DNA from: JAGWRA01 sp035534615
GTDB lineage: Bacteria > Acidobacteriota > Vicinamibacteria > Vicinamibacterales > CAVVIG01
Assembly: GCA_035534615.1 (NCBI GenBank)
Contig: DATLRO010000116.1
Coordinates: forward strand, 1 to 41,951
Reading direction: 5' to 3'
Length of the DNA stretch: 41,951 bases
A program made the translations under genes and the position numbers. Shown piece after piece: positions 36,132-41,951 of the stretch. The notes beneath the pieces are model-generated. The model saw nothing but the letters and a program-made list of their open reading frames with translations, made no database searches and was not told where the DNA came from. Position 1 is the stretch's first letter. Each line of letters starts with the position of its first letter.

Positions 36132-37188
36132 AATCGGCGGGCGGCGGGTCGGGCCGGATGCCGACCTGTTCGTCGTCGCCGAGCTCGGCCTGAATCACGG
36201 AGGGGCGCCGGAACGCGCCCTCGCGCTGGTTGACGCGGCGGCGCGGGCCGGGGCGTCGGCCGTGAAGCTGCAGACCCTGACGCCCGGCGGGCTGGTCGCG
36301 CCCGCCTGTCCGCCGCCGGCGCACGTGCGCGCGGCGTCGCTGGCCGACTTCTTCCGGACCTTCGAGCTGGACGAGGCGGCGCACCGGGCCGTCGCGGCGC
36401 GGGCCCGGCAGCACGGCCTGGCGTTCGTGTCGACGCCGCTGTCGCTGGAGGCGGTGGACCTGCTGGAGCGGGTGGGGGCGGACGCCTACAAGATTGCGAG
36501 CGGCGACCTGACCTGTACGCCGCTCCTCGAACGCGTCGCCCGGACGGGGCGGCCGATGATCCTGTCGACGGGAATGAGCGATCTGGCGGAGATCGCCGAC
36601 GCCATCGTCTGCGCCCGCACGGCCGGCGCGCGACAGCTGGCGCTGCTGCACTGCATCTCCGCGTATCCCGTGCCGGCCGGCGGCGAGCAGCTGCGCGCCA
36701 TCGACACGCTGGCGGCCGCCTTCGACGTGCCGGTCGGCCTGTCGGACCACACGACGGAGCCGCTGGCGGCCGCGCTGGCCCTGGCGCTGGGCGCCTCGAT
36801 CTACGAGCGGCATTTCGTGCTCGACCGGAACGACGGCAGCGTCGACGCGGCGGTGTCGTCCGCGCCGGCCGAGCTCGCCGCCACGGTCCGCGATGTCGCG
36901 CGCGTGCGGCGCGCGCTCGGCGGGGGGACCAAGTGCTGCACGGCCGCCGAGGCCGGCAACCGTACGGCGAGCCGCCGCAGCCTGTATGCCAGCCGCGATC
37001 TGCGGCCGGGCGATCTGATCCTGGAGTCTGACATCGTGCCGCTGCGGCCGGGCGGCGGGCTGGCGCCGTCGCGCTGGCGCGAGCTGGTCGGCGCGCGCGT
37101 CGGACGGGCCGTCGCGGCCGGGACGCCCTTCGTCGAAGACGACGTGGCCGGGGCGGACGAGGCGAGGGGGATGCGTGATGTCGCTTAA
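36121..37188 (+). CDS. neuB: Nonulosonic acid synthase (NeuB/PseI/LegI/SpsE family)
   Basis: This enzyme condenses a 6-deoxy (or 6-OH) diamino sugar with phosphoenolpyruvate to make a nine-carbon sugar acid. The 355-residue product has a TIM-barrel domain with VVAELGLNHGG (NeuB signature, Glu21, Asn25, His26), AVKLQTLTPGGLV, YKIASGDLT, ILSTGMSDLAEI and LLHCISAYPVP, then SAF-domain (antifreeze-like) sequence TASRRSLYASRDLRPGDLIL to PFVEDDV. All expected active-site segments are present. The ATG at 36121 overlaps the HAD gene by 11 bp; an alternative ATG at 36109 would add MPQS. Product (pseudaminic, legionaminic or related) cannot be decided from sequence alone. Confidence 0.9.
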   Translation: MSLEIGGRRVGPDADLFVVAELGLNHGGAPERALALVDAAARAGASAVKLQTLTPGGLVAPACPPPAHVRAASLADFFRTFELDEAAHRAVAARARQHGLAFVSTPLSLEAVDLLERVGADAYKIASGDLTCTPLLERVARTGRPMILSTGMSDLAEIADAIVCARTAGARQLALLHCISAYPVPAGGEQLRAIDTLAAAFDVPVGLSDHTTEPLAAALALALGASIYERHFVLDRNDGSVDAAVSSAPAELAATVRDVARVRRALGGGTKCCTAAEAGNRTASRRSLYASRDLRPGDLILESDIVPLRPGGGLAPSRWRELVGARVGRAVAAGTPFVEDDVAGADEARGMRDVA

Positions 37189-38194
37189 CGTGCTGGTGAC
37201 CGCCGGCTCCCGCCGGGTGCCGCTGGTCCGCGCCTTCAGCCGCGCGCTCGCCGACCTCGGGGTGTTCGGCACGGTGGTCGTGGCCGACGTCAACCCGATG
37301 TCGCCTGCCGTCCACATCGCCGACCGGGCCTATCGCGTGCCGCTGGCGAACCATCCGTCGTACGTGGACCAGATTGCCGCCATCTGCCAGCGCGAGCGGA
37401 TCGGCCTCATCGTGCCGACCATCGACGACGAACTGCCGCTGTTCGGCGGAATGCGGGACGCGTTCCAGGCGATGGGCGTGCGGGTCGCCGCCTCCGCGCA
37501 GGCCACCGCCGAGCTCTGCGACGACAAATTCGACCTGTGCCGGTATCTGCGGACGCGCGGCCTGCCGGCGGCGGAGTCGTACCTGCCGGCGCACCTCCCG
37601 GCCGCGCTGGCGCCGCCGCTGTTCATCAAGCCGCGGCGGGGGCGGGGGAGCGTCGGCGCCTACACGATCCGGACGCGGCGGGAGCTGGACTTCTTCCTGG
37701 AGTACGTGAACGACCCGGTCGTTCAAGAGTTCCTGGACGGCGCCGAATATACGATCGACATGCTGTGTGATTTCGACGGCCGGCCGTTGTCGATCGTGCC
37801 GCGCGAGCGCGTCGTGATCCGATCCGGCGTGACCGACCGGGGACGGACGACGGACGATCGGTCCCTGATCGACCTGGCGATGGCCTGCGCGTCCACGCTG
37901 CCGTTCGCCGGGGCGGTCAACATCCAGTGCCGGATGACGGCCCGTGGTCCGGTGATCTTCGAGATCAATCCGCGGTTCTCCGGCGGGATTCCGCTGACGA
38001 TCGCCGCCGGCGCCGACTTTCCGCGGATGCTGGTGGAACTGGCCCTGGGGCGGCGCGTGCACCCCCAGATCGGCCGGTTCCGAGCCGGCCTGTGGATGAC
38101 GAGCTACGAGAGTTCGCTGTTTCTCCCCGACGGCGCGGCCTCGCTGCTGGAGCCGCACGGCGTCGGGGAGCCGGTCATCAAGGAGGTCGCATGA
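37178..38194 (+). CDS. ATP-grasp ligase (CarB/PylC-like)
   Basis: ATP-grasp enzymes join a carboxylate to an amine or thiol using ATP. The 338-residue product has an N-terminal Rossmann-like preATP-grasp domain (NVLVTAGSRRVPLVRAFSRA), then the ATP-grasp fold: PLFIKPRRGRGSVGAYTI as the phosphate-binding loop, VVQEFLDGAEYTIDMLCDFD, and FEINPRFSGGIPLTIAAGAD with the metal-binding E-x-N. All are intact. The ATG at 37178 has GAGGGGG 7 nt upstream; GTG at 37175 is an alternative. It overlaps the NeuB-like gene by 11 bp and the SpsF-like gene by 4 bp. Coupling an amino acid or similar acid to the amino sugar is a plausible role (see findings). Confidence 0.82.
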   Translation: MSLNVLVTAGSRRVPLVRAFSRALADLGVFGTVVVADVNPMSPAVHIADRAYRVPLANHPSYVDQIAAICQRERIGLIVPTIDDELPLFGGMRDAFQAMGVRVAASAQATAELCDDKFDLCRYLRTRGLPAAESYLPAHLPAALAPPLFIKPRRGRGSVGAYTIRTRRELDFFLEYVNDPVVQEFLDGAEYTIDMLCDFDGRPLSIVPRERVVIRSGVTDRGRTTDDRSLIDLAMACASTLPFAGAVNIQCRMTARGPVIFEINPRFSGGIPLTIAAGADFPRMLVELALGRRVHPQIGRFRAGLWMTSYESSLFLPDGAASLLEPHGVGEPVIKEVA

Positions 38195-38895
38195 TTCACG
38201 CCGACGCCGTCATCGTCCTGCAGGCCCGGATGGCCTCGCACCGGCTGCCCGGGAAAGCGCTGGTGCGGCTGGGGGGCGACACGCTCCTCGGCCATTGCCT
38301 GCGGCGCCTCACGTGCGCCGGCGTGGCACCGGTCGTGCTGGCGACGACCGTGGGATCGGACGACGATCCGCTCGTGGCCGAGGCCGCGCGCTTCGGCGTG
38401 CGGACGGTGCGCGGCCCGCGGGAGGACGTGCTGCGGCGGTTCGCGCAGGTCGTCCGGGAGACGGGGGCGACGTTCGTCGTCCGCGCGACGGCCGACAACC
38501 CGGCGGTCGACCTCCACGCGGCCGGCCGCGTCCTCCGGGCGCTCCGGATCCGGGCGCTGGACTATTGCGGCGAGCGCAATCTGCCGGTCGGAAGCGGCGT
38601 CGAGGCGGTGCGGGGGGACGCGCTGCTGGACGCCGCGGCCCATGCCGTCGAGCCGTACGATCGCGAGCACGTCACGCCGTTCATCAAGTTCAACTCCCTG
38701 CGGTACCGCGTGCGGGTCCTCGAGGCGCCGCGGGCGGTGCGGCGGCCGGATCTGCGGCTGACGGTCGATACGCCGGCCGACCTCGAGTACCTGCAGCAGG
38801 TGCTCGAGGCGGCCAGCCGGGGCACCGGGCCGGCGCCGCTCGCGGACATCATCGCGGCGAGCGACACGCTCGCGGCCAGAGCGAGGGTGGCGTGA
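38191..38895 (+). CDS. spsF: SpsF-like cytidylyltransferase
   Basis: The enzyme would activate the nonulosonic acid as CMP-sugar. The 234-residue product begins MIHADAVIVLQARMASHRLP with the SpsF signature I-L-Q-A-R-M-x-S-x-R-L-P-G-K (Lys22), and goes on with LATTVGSDDDPLVAEA, VRATADNPAVDLH and a late RLTVDTPADLEYLQQV. These match the SpsF (spore-coat) branch of the NeuA/KdsB superfamily rather than classical NeuA or PseF. AAGGAGG lies ~4 nt upstream of the ATG, which overlaps the ATP-grasp stop. The stop overlaps the flbD GTG. Confidence 0.85.
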   Translation: MIHADAVIVLQARMASHRLPGKALVRLGGDTLLGHCLRRLTCAGVAPVVLATTVGSDDDPLVAEAARFGVRTVRGPREDVLRRFAQVVRETGATFVVRATADNPAVDLHAAGRVLRALRIRALDYCGERNLPVGSGVEAVRGDALLDAAAHAVEPYDREHVTPFIKFNSLRYRVRVLEAPRAVRRPDLRLTVDTPADLEYLQQVLEAASRGTGPAPLADIIAASDTLAARARVA

Positions 38896-39140
38896 TTGCG
38901 ATCACGAAGCTGGACGGCACGGGACTCCTGCTTAACGTCGACATGATCGAGACGATCGAACAGACGCCGGACACGATGATTTCGCTCGCCGACGGCACGA
39001 AGCTGCTCGTGCGTGAGACGCCGGCCCAGATCGTCGAGCGGGTGATGGACTTCAAGCGGGCGGTCTACCGCGGGAGCGAGTACCCGCGGGAGGCCCCCAA
39101 GGTGCTGGCGGCCGACCCCGCCGCGTGGACGGAACGGTGA
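38892..39140 (+). CDS. flbD: FlbD/SwrD-family flagellar protein
   Basis: The 82-residue product, from a GTG at 38892 overlapping the previous stop (GTGA), matches the FlbD/SwrD family: IAITKLDGTGLLLNVDMIET and IEQTPDTMISLADGTKLLVR, then ETPAQIVERVMDFKRAVY. These small proteins are usually encoded directly before motA/motB or in the fla/che operon; SwrD of Bacillus raises motor torque. The C-terminal ~25 residues are a less conserved tail. Note that this is not the Caulobacter FlbD regulator of the same name. Its place before motA supports a stator role. Confidence 0.85.
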   Translation: MIAITKLDGTGLLLNVDMIETIEQTPDTMISLADGTKLLVRETPAQIVERVMDFKRAVYRGSEYPREAPKVLAADPAAWTER

Positions 39141-39934
39141 GTCAGAAGAACACCCGCGTCGACTTCACGTCGGTGGCCGGCGTGCCGATCAGCCTCGGGC
39201 TGATCCTGCTCGGCCAGGCCATCGAAGGGGGCAGCGCCGGCTCCCTGCTGCAGGCGACGGCGGCGCTGATCGTGTTCGGCGGCACCCTCGGCGCGGTGTT
39301 GCTCAGCTTCTCCCTGGCGGACGTGCAGCGCGCCGTGAAGGGGCTGCGGACGGTGTTCCTCTGGGACGGCGAGCCGCCGGAGCGGACGATCGACACGGTC
39401 CTGCGCTACGCGAAGCGCGCCCGGAAGGAAGGGATCATGTCGCTCGAAGACGACCTGGCGAAGGTCGACGATCCGTTCCTGCAGAAGGGGCTCCGGCTGG
39501 CGGTCGACGGGACCGACCCGCACGCCGTCCGCGAGATGCTCGAAATCGAGAATCAGAGCCGGGAGGAGCACGACGAGATTCCGGCGAAGGTGTTCGAGAG
39601 CGGCGGCGGCTACGCGCCGACCGTCGGCATCCTCGGGGCGGTGCTCGGGCTGATTCACGTCATGCAGAACCTGGCCGACCCGTCGAAGCTCGGCGCCGGG
39701 ATCGCCGTGGCGTTCGTGGCCACGGTCTACGGCGTCGGCTCGGCGAACCTGATCTTCCTGCCGATCGCGACGAAGCTGAAGATGAAGGCGCGGCACGAGG
39801 CGCGGCGCCGCGAGCTGATCGTCGAGGGCATCATGGCCATCCAGGAAGGCCTGAACCCGCGCACGATCCAGGAAAAGCTCATGGGATTCGCCGCCACGTC
39901 CGAGGAGGCGGACCCTCGCCGCCGCGCGGCGTAG
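39137..39934 (+). CDS. motA: Flagellar motor stator protein MotA
   Basis: MotA is the torque-generating stator subunit. The product (265 residues from the GTG at 39137, which overlaps the flbD stop; 269 from GTG 39125) has four membrane helices: PISLGLILLGQAIE, LLQATAALIVFGGTLGAVLL, and the pair GYAPTVGILGAVLGLIHVM and GAGIAVAFVATVYGVGSANL. The cytoplasmic loop has charged sequence typical of MotA (RKEGIMSLEDDLAKVDDPFL, LQKGLRLAVDGTD), and PTVGILGAVLGL and the TVYGVG region are strongly conserved. No Na+ versus H+ choice can be made by eye. motB follows 6 bp later. Confidence 0.93.
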   Translation: MSQKNTRVDFTSVAGVPISLGLILLGQAIEGGSAGSLLQATAALIVFGGTLGAVLLSFSLADVQRAVKGLRTVFLWDGEPPERTIDTVLRYAKRARKEGIMSLEDDLAKVDDPFLQKGLRLAVDGTDPHAVREMLEIENQSREEHDEIPAKVFESGGGYAPTVGILGAVLGLIHVMQNLADPSKLGAGIAVAFVATVYGVGSANLIFLPIATKLKMKARHEARRRELIVEGIMAIQEGLNPRTIQEKLMGFAATSEEADPRRRAA

Positions 39935-39940
39935 GGGACG

Positions 39941-40798
39941 ATGCCGATGCCCGACTTCCGCAGGAAGGACACGACGCAGGGGGCCGGCGCCCCGGTGGCC
40001 GCACGGCGGCGCCGGCGGCTGCGGCGGGCCGGGCACGAGCACAGCAACCACGAGCGCTGGCTGGTCTCGTACGCCGATTTCGTCACGCTGCTGTTCGCCT
40101 TCTTCACGACCATGTACGCCATGTCGCACGTCGACGCCCAGAAGCTCACCGCGATGGTCGGCTCGCTGCACGTCGCCTTCGATGCCAGGTCGCACGAGAT
40201 GCAGAAGATCGGCGTCAACCAGCGTCTGCCCGTGGCGGGCGACGAGGTGCTCGGCCGGAACCCGAAGCCGGCCGGCGCGGGCGGCCCGAAGGGGCACGAG
40301 ATGGACCTGCACCAGGTCGAGGCGACCCTGGCGCAGCAGCTCGCCCCCGACATCAAGAACCACCTGCTGGACATGCAGCGCGACCGGCGGGGGCTGGTCA
40401 TCTCCATCCGCCAGGCCGGGTCGTTCGCCAGCGGCAGCGCCGACCTGTCGTCGCAGGCGAAGACCATGCTCGAGGAGATCGGCCAGACCCTGAGCGGCAT
40501 CGGGAATCACATCCGCGTCGAGGGATACACGGACGACACCCCGATTCACACCGCGCTGTTCCAGTCCAACTGGGAGCTGTCGACGACGAGGGCCACCAAC
40601 GTCGTCGCCTTTCTGCTGGGCCACAGCGCGATTGCGCCCGAGCGGGTCTCCGCGGCCGGGTACGGGGAGTACCACCCGCGCGTCCCGAACACCTCCGAGG
40701 CCAATCGCATGCTCAACCGGCGCGTCGACATCGTGATCCTCAATCCGATGACCGAAGAGGCCGAGGAGCCGGGAAAGGGACAGGCGCCGCATGACTGA
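39941..40798 (+). CDS. motB: Flagellar motor stator protein MotB
   Basis: MotB anchors the stator to peptidoglycan and carries the ion-binding Asp. The 285-residue product has a basic N-terminus with RRRRRLRRAGHEHSNHERWL, one membrane helix with the key motif SYADFVTLLFAFFTTMYAMS (Asp46, the equivalent of Asp32 in E. coli), a linker, and an OmpA-like domain ending with the peptidoglycan-binding region: IRVEGYTDDTPI, NWELSTTRATNVVAFLL and RVSAAGYGEYHPRVPNTSEA with NRMLNRRVDIVIL. All motifs are intact. The stop overlaps the dehydratase start by 8 bp. Confidence 0.95.
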   Translation: MPMPDFRRKDTTQGAGAPVAARRRRRLRRAGHEHSNHERWLVSYADFVTLLFAFFTTMYAMSHVDAQKLTAMVGSLHVAFDARSHEMQKIGVNQRLPVAGDEVLGRNPKPAGAGGPKGHEMDLHQVEATLAQQLAPDIKNHLLDMQRDRRGLVISIRQAGSFASGSADLSSQAKTMLEEIGQTLSGIGNHIRVEGYTDDTPIHTALFQSNWELSTTRATNVVAFLLGHSAIAPERVSAAGYGEYHPRVPNTSEANRMLNRRVDIVILNPMTEEAEEPGKGQAPHD

Positions 40799-41951
40799 CC
40801 GGGTGCGCCTCGCGGTGCACGAAGCACTGCTGGGCCGCGAGCAGCGGGATCTGCTGAGCGACGAGGACCGGCTGCGCTTCGCCGGCCAGCGCGTGCTCAT
40901 CACCGGCGCGGGCGGCTCGCTCGGCTCCGAGCTGGCGCGCCAGGTCGCCGCGTGCCGGCCGGCCCGGCTGACGCTGTTCGAGCAGTGCGAGTACAACCTG
41001 TTCCACGTCGAGCGCGAGCTGGCGGCCGCCTGGCCGGACGTGCCGCTCGATCCGGTGCTCGGCGACGTCAGCCGGCTGCGCCAGCTGCGCAGCGCGTGCC
41101 AGCAGGCGCGCCCGCACGTCGTCTATCACGCGGCGGCGTACAAGCACGTGACGATGGTGGAGCGGGCGGTCTGCCCGGCGGTCGAAACCAACGTGTTCGG
41201 GACGCTCTTCACGGCCCGCGCCGCCGCCGAAGTCGGGGCCCGCCTGGTCGTCGTGTCGTCCGACAAGGCCGCCCAGCCCCGCAGCGTCATGGGCGCCACC
41301 AAGCGGCTCGCCGAGCTCGTCGCCCTGGCGGAGGCCGATTCGATTTTCCGGCCGCTGGCCGTCCGGTTCGGCAACATCCTCGGCAGCAGCGGCAGTCTCG
41401 TCGAGATCCTGATCGCCCGGATCCAGGCCGGGCTGCCGATTCAGCTCACCGATCCCGACGCCACCCGCTACTTCATGACGGCGCGGGAAGCGGTCGGCCT
41501 GATTCTCAAGGCCGACCTGATCGGCCGGGCGGGGGAGATCTACTGGCTCGACATGGGGGCGCCGGTGCGCATCGGCGACCTCGCGCTGCGCCTGCTGGCG
41601 ATCGCCGGGGAGGCCGGGCTGCGGCCCGTGCCGATCGAGGTCATCGGCCTGCGCCCCGGCGAGAAGCTGCGCGAGGATCTGACCTCGCAGGGGCTCGATC
41701 TGAGCCGCACGACCCACGGCCGGATCTGGGTCGCGCGGCAGCGGGCCATCGACGTCGGCCGGGTCCGGCGGGCCCTGCGCGCGCTGCGCGACGACGTCCG
41801 GCGGCACGACCCGATGTCGGCCATCACCGATCTGTGCGCCGCCGTGCCCGACTTCGTGGCCAGCCGCGAAGCCCGGCAGGTGGCCGCCATGACCGCCGTC
41901 CACGCGACCCCGACGCACGACGCCGACTGGCGCGCGGCCGAGATCGCCTGA
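40791..41951 (+). CDS. UDP-GlcNAc 4,6-dehydratase (FlaA1/CapD/PglF-like)
   Basis: This SDR enzyme makes the 4-keto-6-deoxy sugar that starts nonulosonate or diNAcBac pathways. The 386-residue product is the soluble short form, with no membrane domain: Rossmann motif GAGGSLGSE at 39-47, HAAAYKHVTMVE, and active-site region SSDKAAQPRSVMGATKR with Asp158-Lys159 and Met167-xxx-Lys171. Met in place of the usual SDR Tyr, with an adjacent Asp-Lys pair, is the pattern known from PglF-type retaining dehydratases; FlaA1/PseB inverting enzymes usually have Tyr. It overlaps motB by 8 bp and its TGA is the last three bases of the window, so any following genes are not seen. Confidence 0.88.
   Translation: MTDRVRLAVHEALLGREQRDLLSDEDRLRFAGQRVLITGAGGSLGSELARQVAACRPARLTLFEQCEYNLFHVERELAAAWPDVPLDPVLGDVSRLRQLRSACQQARPHVVYHAAAYKHVTMVERAVCPAVETNVFGTLFTARAAAEVGARLVVVSSDKAAQPRSVMGATKRLAELVALAEADSIFRPLAVRFGNILGSSGSLVEILIARIQAGLPIQLTDPDATRYFMTAREAVGLILKADLIGRAGEIYWLDMGAPVRIGDLALRLLAIAGEAGLRPVPIEVIGLRPGEKLREDLTSQGLDLSRTTHGRIWVARQRAIDVGRVRRALRALRDDVRRHDPMSAITDLCAAVPDFVASREARQVAAMTAVHATPTHDADWRAAEIA

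Overview
The window is a 42-kb, very GC-rich (about 70% by eye) flagellar and flagellin-glycosylation locus. It has almost no wasted space: neighbouring genes often overlap by 4 bp (ATGA/GTGA) and GTG/TTG starts are common. No tRNA, rRNA, CRISPR array or insertion sequence was seen. The gene set includes FlhF/FlhG, FliW with CsrA, FlgM with sigma-28, P- and L-ring genes (so a diderm), a FlgJ fused to an M23 peptidase, sigma-54- and sigma-28-type promoters and an Sps/Pse-type nonulosonate pathway. This suits a motile, high-GC, Gram-negative-type bacterium outside the classical enteric group. Acidobacteriota (Vicinamibacteria-like) or a similar soil or sediment lineage is my best guess, from gene content only and with low confidence.

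Layout. (1) 1-13.4 kb, plus strand: the end of fliK, then a sigma-54-like promoter and a run of fliL, fliN, fliO, fliP, fliQ, fliR, flhB, flhA, flhF, flhG, fliA, fliM, a second FliN with a CheC/CheX-like N-terminus, a small membrane protein with a helix-turn-helix-like tail, and an orphan MshEN-domain protein. (2) 13.4-23.5 kb, plus strand: flgF, flgG, flgA, flgH, flgI, flgJ-M23, then a sigma-28-type promoter and flgM, flgN, flgK, flgL, fliW, csrA and a tandem-GNAT acetyltransferase. (3) 23.7-31.4 kb, minus strand: a chaperone-like gene, fliS, fliD and flaG behind a sigma-28-type promoter, two 267-aa flagellins each with its own sigma-28-type promoter, and a 958-aa GT2-TPR-GT4 glycosyltransferase. 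(4) 31.6-42 kb, plus strand: an unknown protein, an NHL beta-propeller protein, and an overlapping operon of sugar genes (DegT-type aminotransferase, PseG-like hydrolase, HAD phosphatase, NeuB-like synthase, ATP-grasp ligase, SpsF-like cytidylyltransferase) that runs straight into flbD, motA, motB and ends with a UDP-GlcNAc 4,6-dehydratase. The last gene stops on the last base of the window.

How it fits together. Regions 1 and 2 encode the export gate, switch, rod, rings, hook-filament junction and the regulators FliA/FlgM. FliA would transcribe flgM, the cap operon and both flagellins from promoters with near-consensus sequence and 15-16 nt spacing. CsrA, released or sequestered by FliW, probably controls flagellin translation: the first flagellin leader has a hairpin that displays AUGGAU in its loop plus a GGA in its Shine-Dalgarno sequence, the arrangement known for Bacillus hag. 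Region 4 would make a CMP-activated nonulosonic acid, and the glycosyltransferase beside the flagellins is the natural candidate to attach it. The most unusual points are the motor genes embedded inside the sugar operon, the lack of a PseH/LegH-type N-acetyltransferase alongside an ATP-grasp ligase, and the mixed Pse/Leg character of the enzymes.
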